Below, one piece after another: positions 26,280 to 34,445 of a stretch of DNA of 64,000 nt. Numbering within the stretch: position 1 is the stretch's first letter; each line of letters starts with the position of its first letter. Source of the stretch: Weeksellaceae bacterium (GTDB taxonomy: Bacteria; Bacteroidota; Bacteroidia; Flavobacteriales; Weeksellaceae); assembly GCA_022013695.1 (NCBI GenBank), contig JAKLPS010000008.1:62001-126000 (forward strand). Direction: 5' to 3'. The notes under the pieces are model-generated. The model saw only the letters and a list, made by a program, of their open reading frames with translations, did not search any database and had not been told where the DNA came from. The translations under genes and the position numbers were made by a program.

Positions 26280-26538
26280 AATAATTTGACTTCGTCGAAC
26301 CACTGCGCTAGGTTTGGGCAGCTTATGCTCAAGTCAGCTGCAGATTCAGCGTACAAACCATATTTGTCCTAAAATCTGTATTAACATCTGTCCGTAGAAA
26401 ATCTTGGCTGAGTTTTACGTCTTTGCGAACCTTAAAATATTTTCAATAATTAAAAAAACATCTTTGCGGACTTTACGTTAAATTTTTGATTTAAATTCTA
26501 AGTTTTGGCATTAAAGTATTCACATATTTTTTATAACT
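26280..26538. other. Non-coding gap with decayed direct repeats
   Basis: This is the larger part of a 320-bp gap between bshA and DUF2851. ACGTCTTTGCGAACCTTAAA (26419-26438) is followed by a related ACATCTTTGCGGACTTTACG (26459-26478). The left part holds no frame with coding character. It looks like remnants of dispersed intergenic repeats. Confidence 0.5.
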
Positions 26539-26576
26539 TAACCCTTTCGAAGTCACGTACTTTGAAAGGGTTTTTG
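26539..26576 (+). terminator. Terminator immediately upstream of DUF2851
   Basis: AACCCTTTCGAAGT...ACTTTGAAAGGGTTTTT: stem with one mismatch and T5. It is 260 nt after bshA and only 24 nt before the next ATG, so it could also act as an attenuator for the downstream gene. Confidence 0.75.
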
Positions 26577-26599
26577 GTGAACGAAAATCAAACACACAA

Positions 26600-27862
26600 A
26601 TGAATGAAGAAATATTACAATATCTCTGGAATTTTAAAAAATTCCGACGTTTCGACTTTGTTTCCGTAGATGGAAAGAACATCGAAATCTTAGATTTTGG
26701 CGAATGGAACAAGAATTCGGGGCCGGATTTTTTGTTTGCAAAGATTAAAATTGATGACATCATTTTTGCCGGAAATATCGAGATTCACACCAAAGCTTCC
26801 GATTGGTTTTTCCACAACCATTCCGGAAATCCTGAGTTTGGAAATCTGATTCTTCACGCAGTTTATATTAACGACTGTGATATTCCAGAACTGGAAAATC
26901 AACAGATTCCGACTTTGGAACTCAAGGATTACATTGATGAAACCTTGATTCAAAAACATCAAAATTTGGGGGAAGAACATTCGTTTATTCCTTGTGAAAA
27001 GTTGTTTGATAAAGATAAAATTCCGTTGTTTTTTGAAGAAGAAGTTTTGCTCAAGAAATTGGATTTCAAATCTGAAGGTTTGGAATTATCATTAAAGAAA
27101 AATCAAAATAATTACGAAGCCGTTCTTTTCCAGCAATTGGCTTACACTTTTGGCTTGAAAGTGAATGCAGAGATTTTTCTTCAATTGGCAGAAAGTCTTG
27201 ACTTTTCTGTTATTCAAAAAATTAAACAAAATCAGACTCAATTGGAAGCTTTGCTATTCGGGATTTGTAATTTTCTGGATGAGCCAAGAGACGAAATGAT
27301 GAAATTGTGGAAACGTGAATTTCATTTTCTAAAGGTTAAATTTAATATTAATGAAGTCAGAATCGCTCCGAAATTCTCAAAACTTCGACCGCCAAATTTT
27401 CCAACGATCCGGCTTTCACAATTGGCAAATCTTTATCATTCTAAGCCAAATCTTTTTTCGAGAATTATTGAGGCGAAGACAATTGATGATTTTTATTTGA
27501 TTTTCGAGAATATTTCTGCTTCGGAATATTGGAATAATCATTTTAATTTTGGGAAGATTTCGCCCATTGAAAGTCAGAAATTTTTGAGCCAAGATTTTGT
27601 TGATTTGATTGTCATGAATGCAATTCTGCCACTCAAATATTTTTATCACAAGAACCATAATCCGGAAATCTTAGACGATATTCTGGATTTTTACAAACAG
27701 TTAAAATCGGAGAACAATTCGATCTTGGATGAGTGGAAAAACTTGGGCGTGAAATTGGAAAATGCTTTGCAGACACAGGCTTTTCTCTATCACTACAAAA
27801 CATTTTGTACAGAAAAAAAATGCTTAAATTGCAGTATCGGTTTTCAGTTGTTGAAATCTTAA
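26600..27862 (+). CDS. DUF2851 family protein
   Basis: 420-aa cytosolic protein of the Bacteroidota DUF2851 family; function unknown. The N-terminus MNEEILQYLWNFKKF and the block FGEWNKNSGPDFLFAKIKIDD followed by GNIEIHTKASDWFFHNH are the hallmark of the family and give it a nuclease-like look (Asp, Glu and His in a beta-beta-alpha arrangement), which is my inference. The C-terminus ends in a small Cys pair (CTEKKCLNCSIG). A PspC gene follows after 19 nt. Confidence 0.9.
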   Translation: MNEEILQYLWNFKKFRRFDFVSVDGKNIEILDFGEWNKNSGPDFLFAKIKIDDIIFAGNIEIHTKASDWFFHNHSGNPEFGNLILHAVYINDCDIPELENQQIPTLELKDYIDETLIQKHQNLGEEHSFIPCEKLFDKDKIPLFFEEEVLLKKLDFKSEGLELSLKKNQNNYEAVLFQQLAYTFGLKVNAEIFLQLAESLDFSVIQKIKQNQTQLEALLFGICNFLDEPRDEMMKLWKREFHFLKVKFNINEVRIAPKFSKLRPPNFPTIRLSQLANLYHSKPNLFSRIIEAKTIDDFYLIFENISASEYWNNHFNFGKISPIESQKFLSQDFVDLIVMNAILPLKYFYHKNHNPEILDDILDFYKQLKSENNSILDEWKNLGVKLENALQTQAFLYHYKTFCTEKKCLNCSIGFQLLKS

Positions 27863-27881
27863 AACGAAAATATTACTCGAA

Positions 27882-28118
27882 ATGAAAGAGCCTCAATTCA
27901 TCAATAATTTGCGCCATAATATGGAAAGAGAGTGGTTTGGCGTGCTCACGAGATATGGAACCAAGTTGGGTATTCCGGTTTCGAAATTGCGTGTGTTTTT
28001 TATTTATTCTACGTTTGCGACGGCTGGGATTTTCTTTCTGTTTTATCTTGGATTGGCGTTTATGCTTTGGATTAAGGATTGTATCGTTACGAAAAGACCG
28101 AGTGTTTTTGATTTGTAG
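27882..28118 (+). CDS. PspC-domain membrane protein
   Basis: 78 aa, small inner-membrane protein with a PspC-like core: GVLTRYGTKLGIPVSKLRVFFIYSTF, followed by a transmembrane helix (about 47-66) and a short basic tail. PspC domains act in the phage-shock envelope-stress response in other bacteria; stand-alone copies like this one have no assigned partner. Co-transcribed with DUF2851, judging from the 19-nt gap. Confidence 0.85.
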   Translation: MKEPQFINNLRHNMEREWFGVLTRYGTKLGIPVSKLRVFFIYSTFATAGIFFLFYLGLAFMLWIKDCIVTKRPSVFDL

Positions 28119-28165
28119 ATTTTGGATTTTTCTTTATAGTATAATAATAGCTTACAAAAACTGAT

Positions 28166-29002
28166 ATGAAAAAACTAATTCTACTGACAGCACTTTTACT
28201 ATTTTCTTTAGATAGCGCTCAAGTTAACCGATTTATATATGAACTTAAATTTGTTCGTGATACGATTGCGAAAACTTCTTTTACAAATGTTCTTTTTCTA
28301 GATGTTAATAATAAAGATGTGAAATTCTATTACCAAGAATTGTATGAAGAAGATTCTGTTCAAAGAGTAACAAAAAACTACAGTTCGGGTATTACACTAG
28401 GTAATAGTTTGATGCTAGAGCGAAGTGTAAATAGTTTTGATAATGAAAATTATGTTTTCATTGATACAGATTATTACAAGTATAATTCAAATGATAAATT
28501 GAAATGGGAAATCTTACCAGAAACCAAAACTCAAAAAGAATATACTTTACAAAAAGCAACAGCCGAATTTGGAGGTAGAAAATGGACAGCGTGGTTTTGT
28601 AAAGATGTACCAATCAATCAAGGTCCGTATAAATTTCAAGGTTTACCAGGATTAATCTTTCAGATTGAGAATAATCAAAAACATTATATTTTCAATCTAA
28701 CTGAAATTAAAAAATTAGATTCACCTTCTGATACGACAAGAATATTAGAAACTAATTTTGGTAAGAAAGCGATTCCAATCACACTTAAAAAGTATAATGA
28801 ACTCCTATCAAATGCCTATTATAATCCATATTCTGAGATAAGAACAAAATTATCAAAAGGTGAAGATTATACTTTTTCTGCTTATGGCAAAGAAATTAAA
28901 ACAACAAAGGATTTGGATGAGCTAAGAAAAGTAATCCAAAGCGATAAGCGGAAAAATTACAATCCTATAGAAATTGATAAGGCTATCGAATACAAGGAAT
29001 AA
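28166..29002 (+). CDS. GLPGLI family protein
   Basis: 278-aa secreted protein with a signal peptide (cleavage after LDSAQ). It contains the name-giving motif in GPYKFQGLPGLIFQIE, preceded by WTAWFCKDVPINQGP. These proteins occur in Bacteroidota, often as lineage-specific families; the role is unknown. Its codon usage is noticeably more AT-rich than that of the sdh genes next to it. A strong terminator follows. Confidence 0.9.
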   Translation: MKKLILLTALLLFSLDSAQVNRFIYELKFVRDTIAKTSFTNVLFLDVNNKDVKFYYQELYEEDSVQRVTKNYSSGITLGNSLMLERSVNSFDNENYVFIDTDYYKYNSNDKLKWEILPETKTQKEYTLQKATAEFGGRKWTAWFCKDVPINQGPYKFQGLPGLIFQIENNQKHYIFNLTEIKKLDSPSDTTRILETNFGKKAIPITLKKYNELLSNAYYNPYSEIRTKLSKGEDYTFSAYGKEIKTTKDLDELRKVIQSDKRKNYNPIEIDKAIEYKE

Positions 29003-29036
29003 AAAAACTCCGATTGAATTTTCAATCGGAGTTTTA
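29002..29036. terminator. Bidirectional terminator
   Basis: AAAACTCCGATTGAA and its exact inverse around TT, with A7 to the left and TTTT to the right. It is shared by the GLPGLI gene and the convergent sdh operon. Confidence 0.92.
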
Positions 29037-29048
29037 TATTTTGAAAGA

Positions 29049-29084
29049 AGTCCAATATCTAACTTCTAAAATCTAATTTCTAAT
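29049..29084. repeat. TCTAA-rich simple repeat
   Basis: TATCTAACTTCTAAAATCTA followed by ATTTCTAATTA, just after the sdhB stop. It is related to the longer array at 52290-52352. Confidence 0.45.
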
Positions 29085-29857
29085 TATGGATTTGCAGTTT
29101 TGAGGTTTGCAGATGCATATTCTCTGTTCATTCTTGCGATGGTTTCCAGAGAGATTCCTTTGGGACATTCTACTTCGCAGGCACCAGTATTGGAACAGTT
29201 TCCGAAGCCTTCCTCGTCCATCGCTTCCACCATATTCAGAACTCTTCTGGTTGCCTCTACACGGCCTTGCGGCAACAATGCAAACTGAGATACTTTTGCA
29301 CCAACGAACAACATCGCAGATCCATTTTTGCAAGTTGCCACGCAGGCACCGCAACCGATGCAGGCTGCTGCGTCCATTGCCTTGTCACCATCTTCTTTTG
29401 GGACTAAGATTGCGTTGGCGTCCAACGTATGACCAGACGTGTTCACAGAGACAAATCCGCCTGCCGCCATTATTCTGTCGAATGCAGATCTATCTACCAC
29501 CAAGTCTTTGATGACAGGAAAAGCGGCACTTCTCCACGGTTCGATATGGATGGTTTCGCCATCTTTGAAATGACGCATATGCAGCTGGCAAGTGGTAATG
29601 CCGGTATCGGGGCCGTGCGCTCTGCCATTGATGTAGAGCGAGCACATCCCACAGATTCCCTCGCGGCAATCGTGATCGAAGGCTACAGGATCTTTTCCAT
29701 CGTTGATCAATTGCTCGTTCAGGATGTCCAGCATTTCCAGAAATGAGGAATCCGTCGAAACATCAGAGATCTTATACGTTTCGAATTGACCCTTTGTTTT
29801 ATTATTTTTTTGTCTCCAAATTTTCAGCGTAAGATTTAAGCCTTGTTTTGCACTCAT
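29084..29857 (-). CDS. sdhB: Succinate dehydrogenase/fumarate reductase iron-sulfur subunit
   Basis: Electron-transfer subunit of complex II, cytoplasmic face of the membrane. 257 aa. The [2Fe-2S] cluster is bound by [19 protein letters not shown] plus a later Cys; the [4Fe-4S]/[3Fe-4S] ligands are in [14 protein letters not shown] and [15 protein letters not shown]. Last gene of the operon, separated from sdhA by the 579-bp DUF2846-like gene. The sequence is of the B-type (Wolinella/Bacteroides-like) enzyme. Confidence 0.96.
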   Translation of the reverse strand: MSAKQGLNLTLKIWRQKNNKTKGQFETYKISDVSTDSSFLEMLDILNEQLINDGKDPVAFDHDCREGICGMCSLYINGRAHGPDTGITTCQLHMRHFKDGETIHIEPWRSAAFPVIKDLVVDRSAFDRIMAAGGFVSVNTSGHTLDANAILVPKEDGDKAMDAAACIGCGACVATCKNGSAMLFVGAKVSQFALLPQGRVEATRRVLNMVEAMDEEGFGNCSNTGACEVECPKGISLETIARMNREYASANLKTANP

Positions 29858-29885
29858 TATGTATATATTTTTGAATGGAGATTAT

Positions 29886-30464
29886 CTAATTTTTTGCTGG
29901 TTTATCTGCATTTTGGAACTTCATATCTGCTGTCAAAACTTTTATCTTCTTAGAATTAGAAGTTTTTAAAGATTGATATTTTTCCAAGCCACTTTTAATA
30001 TTTTCTGTTTTATCATCGGTAGCAGGTACATAGATTTGTTTTTTTGCTCCTTTTACTACTTGGTAGAAGGTTCTCTTATCTCGAAATTCGTTTGGATTCA
30101 GAGGATTAAGGCTCGCTTGCGCAATAAAAGCACCCATCTGTCCTTCGGCGTTCAAGACATAAACCGCATTGGGTTCTAAGTTGGCCTCTACAAAGTCTCT
30201 GTTTTCAGAAGCTGCCCAAAAAACATGAGCACCAGGATCACATTCATAAACCATATATTTAAAGCCAGAAAGCGCTCCTAAAAATCTATCCTTGTCGTAG
30301 ATTCTAAAATTCAACAGCGGGCCTGCACCAGTTCTCAAGATGTAAACCAAAGATTTACCATCTCTTGGTTTGTCAATTTCTTGTGTTGTGATTTTCTGCG
30401 AATAAGCGGTCGAAAAATTAAACATCAAGACCAGTAATAGAAATAATTTATTTGATATTTTCAT
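29886..30464 (-). CDS. Secreted DUF2846-like protein inside the sdh operon
   Basis: 192 aa with a signal peptide (residues 1-22, STAYSQ). The block SLVYILRTGAGPLLNFRIYD...GFKYMVYECDPGAHVFWAAS resembles DUF2846, a small beta-sandwich found in periplasmic proteins. The C-terminal 50 residues are Lys/Ser-rich. It begins 1 nt after the sdhA stop and ends 28 nt before sdhB, so it must be transcribed and probably translated with them. A role in complex II is not known; it may be a passenger. Confidence 0.85.
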   Translation of the reverse strand: MKISNKLFLLLVLMFNFSTAYSQKITTQEIDKPRDGKSLVYILRTGAGPLLNFRIYDKDRFLGALSGFKYMVYECDPGAHVFWAASENRDFVEANLEPNAVYVLNAEGQMGAFIAQASLNPLNPNEFRDKRTFYQVVKGAKKQIYVPATDDKTENIKSGLEKYQSLKTSNSKKIKVLTADMKFQNADKPAKN

Positions 30465-30465
30465 T

Positions 30466-32475
30466 TTATTTGTAACTTCTTGCTTTTAGTTCAATATTTT
30501 CATACACCAGATCTTCTTTATGGACAACGGATTGGTTGATGTCCATCCCCTTGTACTCCCAGGCGGCCACGTATTTGTAATTCACATCGTCCCGTTCTGC
30601 TTCGCCTTCTGGCGTCGCGTGATCTTCCCGGAAATGGCCGCCGCAAGATTCATTTCTGTTCAACGCATCAATCGCAATCAGTTGTCCTAATTCCAAGAAA
30701 TCTGCCACGCGGAAAGCTTTTTCCAATTCGGGATTCATATTATCGGCATCGCCAGGAACCCGGACGTCTTTCCAGAAATTATTCCTCACTTCTTCGATCT
30801 CTTTGATGGCTTCTCTAAGGCCTTCTGGCGTTCTTCCCATGCCAACTTTGTTCCACATAATGAGACCCAATTGTTTATGGAAATGATCGACACTGTGCGT
30901 TCCCTTGTTGGTTAAGAAGAAATTGATTTTTTCTTTAACGCCTTTTTCAGCCGTATTGAACTCGGGCGTCTCTGTCGAGATTTTCCCCGTTCTGATATCC
31001 TCTGACAAATAATCGGCAATCGTATAGGGAAGAACGAAATAGCCGTCTGCCAAGCCTTGCATCAAAGCAGAAGCTCCCAGTCTGTTGGCGCCGTGATCGG
31101 AGAAGTTGGCTTCACCAATGACGAAACATCCTGGGATGGTGGACTGTAGATTGTAATCAACCCAGACGCCGCCCATCGTGTAGTGAACGGCAGGATATAT
31201 CTTCATCGGTGTTTTATAAGGGTCATCAGCGGTAATTTTCTCGTACATCACGAATAAGTTACCATATTTTTCTTCGATCCAAGCCTTGCCAAGATCATAG
31301 ATTTGCTGATCGGTAGGGTTGTGAATATGTTTTTCCAAAGCGGATTCCTTACCTTTTTTGATAATTTCTGTTGAGAAATCCAAGTAAACGCCTTCTTTTG
31401 TATCGTTATTTTCGATTCCGTAGCCCGCGTCGCAACGCTCTTTTCCTGCTCTGGAAGCCACATCTCGAGGAACCAAGTTCCCGAATGCAGGATATCTTCT
31501 CTCCAGGTAATAATCTCTGTTTTCTTCGGTGATATTTTCTGGTCTCAATCTTCCTTCTCTGATGGCAACAGAATCTTCAATGTTTTTGGGAACCCATATT
31601 CTTCCTGAGTTTCTGAGGGACTCGGACATCAAGGTCAATTTGGATTGCTGGGTTCCGTGCACCGGAATGCAAGTTGGGTGGATCTGAACATAACAAGGAT
31701 TTGCGAAATAAGCGCCTTTTTTATGAATTTTCCAAGAGGCAGAAACGTTGGATCCCATTGCATTGGTAGAAAGGAAATAGACGTTGCTGTACCCTCCGGA
31801 TGCGATGACCACTGCGTGAGCAGAATGCTTTTCGATCTCGCCGGTCACCAGATTTCGTGCGATGATTCCTCTGGCTTTTCCGTCAACGATCACAAGATCT
31901 AGCATCTCGTGACGGTTGTGCATTTTGATTCTTCCTTTTCCGATTTGCCGACTCATTGCCGAATATGCGCCTAGTAATAACTGCTGACCAGTTTGGCCTT
32001 TTGCGTAGAAAGTCCTTTTGACTTGTACGCCTCCAAAAGAACGGTTATCCAATTGTCCGCCATATTCTCTTCCGAATGGCACTCCCTGCGCAACACACTG
32101 GTCGATAATATCCGCAGAAACTTCTGCCAATCGGTAAACATTGGCTTCTCTTGCCCGGTAGTCGCCCCCTTTTATTGTATCGTAGAATAATCGGTATATT
32201 GAATCGCCATCGCCTTGGTAATTTTTAGCGGCATTGATACCCCCTTGAGCTGCAATAGAATGCGCACGTCTTGGAGAATCTTGGTAGCAAAATGCTTTTA
32301 CATTATAACCTTGCTCCGCAAGCGTTGCAGCGGCAGACCCACCGGCTAATCCTGTTCCAACGATGATGATATCAATTTTGTCTCGGTTGTTTGGCGCGAC
32401 CAAGTTCATGTGATCTTTATGATTTTTCCATTTGTCCTTAATCGGACCAGCAGGAATTCTTGAATCTAAACCCAT
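30466..32475 (-). CDS. sdhA: Succinate dehydrogenase/fumarate reductase flavoprotein subunit
   Basis: Catalytic subunit oxidising succinate to fumarate with covalent FAD. 669 aa, the long B-type form. FAD dinucleotide fold [21 protein letters not shown]; flavin-attachment region [24 protein letters not shown]; dicarboxylate site [12 protein letters not shown]; active-site region [26 protein letters not shown]-terminal [10 protein letters not shown]. Follows sdhC by 14 nt. Confidence 0.97.
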   Translation of the reverse strand: MGLDSRIPAGPIKDKWKNHKDHMNLVAPNNRDKIDIIIVGTGLAGGSAAATLAEQGYNVKAFCYQDSPRRAHSIAAQGGINAAKNYQGDGDSIYRLFYDTIKGGDYRAREANVYRLAEVSADIIDQCVAQGVPFGREYGGQLDNRSFGGVQVKRTFYAKGQTGQQLLLGAYSAMSRQIGKGRIKMHNRHEMLDLVIVDGKARGIIARNLVTGEIEKHSAHAVVIASGGYSNVYFLSTNAMGSNVSASWKIHKKGAYFANPCYVQIHPTCIPVHGTQQSKLTLMSESLRNSGRIWVPKNIEDSVAIREGRLRPENITEENRDYYLERRYPAFGNLVPRDVASRAGKERCDAGYGIENNDTKEGVYLDFSTEIIKKGKESALEKHIHNPTDQQIYDLGKAWIEEKYGNLFVMYEKITADDPYKTPMKIYPAVHYTMGGVWVDYNLQSTIPGCFVIGEANFSDHGANRLGASALMQGLADGYFVLPYTIADYLSEDIRTGKISTETPEFNTAEKGVKEKINFFLTNKGTHSVDHFHKQLGLIMWNKVGMGRTPEGLREAIKEIEEVRNNFWKDVRVPGDADNMNPELEKAFRVADFLELGQLIAIDALNRNESCGGHFREDHATPEGEAERDDVNYKYVAAWEYKGMDINQSVVHKEDLVYENIELKARSYK

Positions 32476-32489
32476 AATTTATTTTATTA

Positions 32490-33149
32490 TTATTGAGTAA
32501 CGAAGTGATAAATTGCAATGATGATAAATCCTAACGGAATCAGGACAGAATACCAGTTTCCAAATGCTTTGATAAACGGCGTATACTTAGGATGTCTAGC
32601 CCCAACGGACTGGAAAGAAGATTGGAATCCGTGCGCCAGGTGCAAACCTAGCAATAGGAAAGCAATCACATAAAGAATAACTCTCCACACATCGTGGAAT
32701 TTATGATGCAACTCTTCCCAATATCGTACTTCATCGGGATTATTGCCTTGGATATACTTGTAGCTGATCTCTGGGAACCAAAAGTCGTAGAAGTGCAGTG
32801 CGAGAAATGCTAAAATCACTGCGCCAGAAATAATCATATTTCTGGACATCCAGGTGGAATTAGCAGAGCCTTTATTCATCGCATATTTCACGGGTCTGGC
32901 GCTGTTGTTTCTGATTTCTAAGACAAATCCCATTGCAAAATGGAAAACGACCGCGAACATCAAAATCGGCTGCATCAGAAACTGAACCGCAGGATTGTAT
33001 CCCATAAAATGCGAAGCGGCGTTGAAGGAATCTGAATTGAAGATTGAGATCAGGTTGGTGGACAAATGTATCACCAAAAAAATCAGCAAAAACATTGCTG
33101 AAAGTGCCATAGCATATTTTCTGCCTATAGAAGACGTAATCCCTGCCAT
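32490..33149 (-). CDS. sdhC: Succinate dehydrogenase cytochrome b subunit
   Basis: Diheme membrane anchor of B-type complex II, reducing menaquinone. 219 aa with five hydrophobic helices, as in fused SdhC/FrdC. His residues suited as heme ligands lie in LVIHLSTNL, AVVFHFAMGF, ALHFYDFWF and LGLHLAHGFQS. The ATG at 33147-33149 (MAGITSSIGRKYAM) is chosen because a TAAATTTG element at 33183-33176 lies between it and the alternative start at 33200. Confidence 0.95.
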   Translation of the reverse strand: MAGITSSIGRKYAMALSAMFLLIFLVIHLSTNLISIFNSDSFNAASHFMGYNPAVQFLMQPILMFAVVFHFAMGFVLEIRNNSARPVKYAMNKGSANSTWMSRNMIISGAVILAFLALHFYDFWFPEISYKYIQGNNPDEVRYWEELHHKFHDVWRVILYVIAFLLLGLHLAHGFQSSFQSVGARHPKYTPFIKAFGNWYSVLIPLGFIIIAIYHFVTQ

Positions 33150-33175
33150 AATTCTGTTTGTTGTTTGAATTTCCA

Positions 33176-33183
33176 CAAATTTA
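33176..33183 (-). promoter_or_regulatory. -7 element of the sdh operon
   Basis: TAAATTTG, 26 nt before the sdhC ATG. It fixes the start choice for sdhC. Confidence 0.6.
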
Positions 33184-33263
33184 GAAAATACTTGACTCAA
33201 TTGGTATTGAGAAATGTCAGAAAAATATAGTTTGTAATGTTTCTAAATAAAGAACTTGCTTAA

Positions 33264-33290
33264 ACAAAAAATCCAAACGGGATGTTTGGA
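33264..33290 (-). terminator. Terminator downstream of 33395-33820
   Basis: TCCAAAC...GTTTGGA hairpin; on the minus strand it is followed by T6. It lies only 29 nt beyond the stop of the frame that continues after the A8 run at 33411-33418. Confidence 0.75.
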
Positions 33291-33394
33291 CTTTATTGGC
33301 TAATGGTTGGTTTTACGCTTACCGGTCGTCATTTTTATTATCATTTTTGTTCCCTTTCGATCTTACTCTTGTGAGGAGCTTGGAGAGTGTATAG

Positions 33395-33820
33395 TCACCT
33401 TTTTTGACGGTTTTTTTTGAATACTTTTTTGCCCCGGGTGATGGTTTTGGAAATGTAGCCATAGGCGTCATTGAACAGGGCTTGGTTGTCTTCTACGAGG
33501 TATTTTCGGGTGCTGATGATTGCGATTTGCTCGGCATTCAATGTTTTCATTGTTGGGAGGATGGTTGGGACATAATCTAAGAAGTTCTTGGGCATATCGC
33601 CGGCCTCGAGTTCGGCTTTATGATTTTCGAGGTATGGCAGGAGTTCTCTCAGGTCTTTTATTGCGCCTTCGATATTTCTGCGGGTAAATTTTTTGCGGAT
33701 CCCAGAGATTGCCGATGTATCCAGCCCTGCACCATCGGCATAGTCTATGAGGAACAGGAGCTTTGCTTTTGCTTCGTCTGCCAGAGTGTAGAGGTCTTTT
33801 GTTACGTTTTTGAGCTTCAA
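33395..33820 (-). CDS. Hypothetical helical protein, possible 3' frameshift
   Basis: 141 aa, predicted almost fully helical, Lys/Glu-rich, no known domain. The only usable start is TTG (33818-33820), whose three bases also form the end of a TAAATTTG octamer, so the start is uncertain. Near the 3' end an A8 run (T8 at 33411-33418 on the plus strand) is followed, in another frame, by a coding-like extension (KKGDYTLSKLLTRVRSKGN...) that stops at 33319, close to the terminator. With seven A the frames would join into a longer protein. See findings. Confidence 0.65.
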   Translation of the reverse strand: MKLKNVTKDLYTLADEAKAKLLFLIDYADGAGLDTSAISGIRKKFTRRNIEGAIKDLRELLPYLENHKAELEAGDMPKNFLDYVPTILPTMKTLNAEQIAIISTRKYLVEDNQALFNDAYGYISKTITRGKKVFKKNRQKR

Positions 33821-33863
33821 ATTTAAAAACTATATTTTTAAATGTTCCTATTTTTGGGGAAGA

Positions 33864-33980
33864 TTACACTTTTGCATGAAGACTTTCTAATGAAGAATCC
33901 TTAACGGATAAAGTAAAAGTTACCGCTGTAGCGATTACTGCAAAACCAGAAAATAAAATTGTTTTTACATTTGTTTTCAT
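33864..33980 (-). CDS. 38-residue peptide with leader-like N-terminus
   Basis: MKTNVKTILFSGFAVIATAV followed by TFTLSVKDSSLESLHAKV and TAA. A Lys-containing head plus a hydrophobic stretch resembles the start of short Bacteroidota precursor peptides (NVEALA-type), whose leader has a similar SxLxxL pattern before the NVEALA end; that end is absent here. It lies 44 bp upstream of, and parallel to, the 33395-33820 gene. This could be a real short secreted peptide or a decayed one. Confidence 0.5.
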   Translation of the reverse strand: MKTNVKTILFSGFAVIATAVTFTLSVKDSSLESLHAKV

Positions 33981-34099
33981 AATTGATAAAATTTTAAAAT
34001 GTTTTTTGTCATTATTGACATATCGAAGCTAAACAAGAAAAAGCAGACAAGTGTGAAAGTTTTCCGATATTCTTAATAAAAATATCCAGGCTTTATGAT

Positions 34100-34276
34100 A
34101 TGGATATTTACGATCTCTTGGATCAGGATCAAAGCTTCAATATTGTAAACAGTCCGAATTCTATTAATCAAAGCCCCAACTCCAAAATAGAAACTTCGGA
34201 AGCCCTGCTGAAAGTTGCAGAGAGCCTTGATAAACTCGTAGTTCTAATGGAGAGGCTTGGAAATAAGGGCATCTAA
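34100..34276 (+). CDS. Small hypothetical protein, 58 aa
   Basis: MDIYDLLDQDQSFNIVNSPN at the start and a C-terminal amphipathic helix (ALLKVAESLDKLVVLMERLG). It is a continuous frame in an otherwise gene-poor 600-bp stretch between the hypothetical gene and rpoN. Codon use looks normal for the window. The C-terminal heptad pattern suggests oligomerisation. No homologue recognised. Confidence 0.5.
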   Translation: MDIYDLLDQDQSFNIVNSPNSINQSPNSKIETSEALLKVAESLDKLVVLMERLGNKGI

Positions 34277-34306
34277 ACGCCTTGCTAAAAGAAATGCTCC
34301 AACAAA

Positions 34307-34333
34307 TAAAAAAAGACAGGCATTTAGCCTGTC
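34307..34333 (-). terminator. Terminator of rpoN
   Basis: GACAGGC-ATTTA-GCCTGTC hairpin (34315-34333) followed on the minus strand by a seven-base T-run; it implies a roughly 110-nt 3' UTR. Confidence 0.85.
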
Positions 34334-34445
34334 CCATATTAAAGCAATTCTTTTATCTCAAGCCTGCCCAGACATATTATAAATTTTGGTTAAAGCTGAG
34401 CTTTTCAACATTTATAAAACTATTGATTATCCAAGCAAATTAGGT

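Noticed and set aside
33395-34445. Prophage or integrative element remnant
   Set aside because: No integrase, tRNA, attachment-like direct repeat or phage gene was found; only small unassigned frames.
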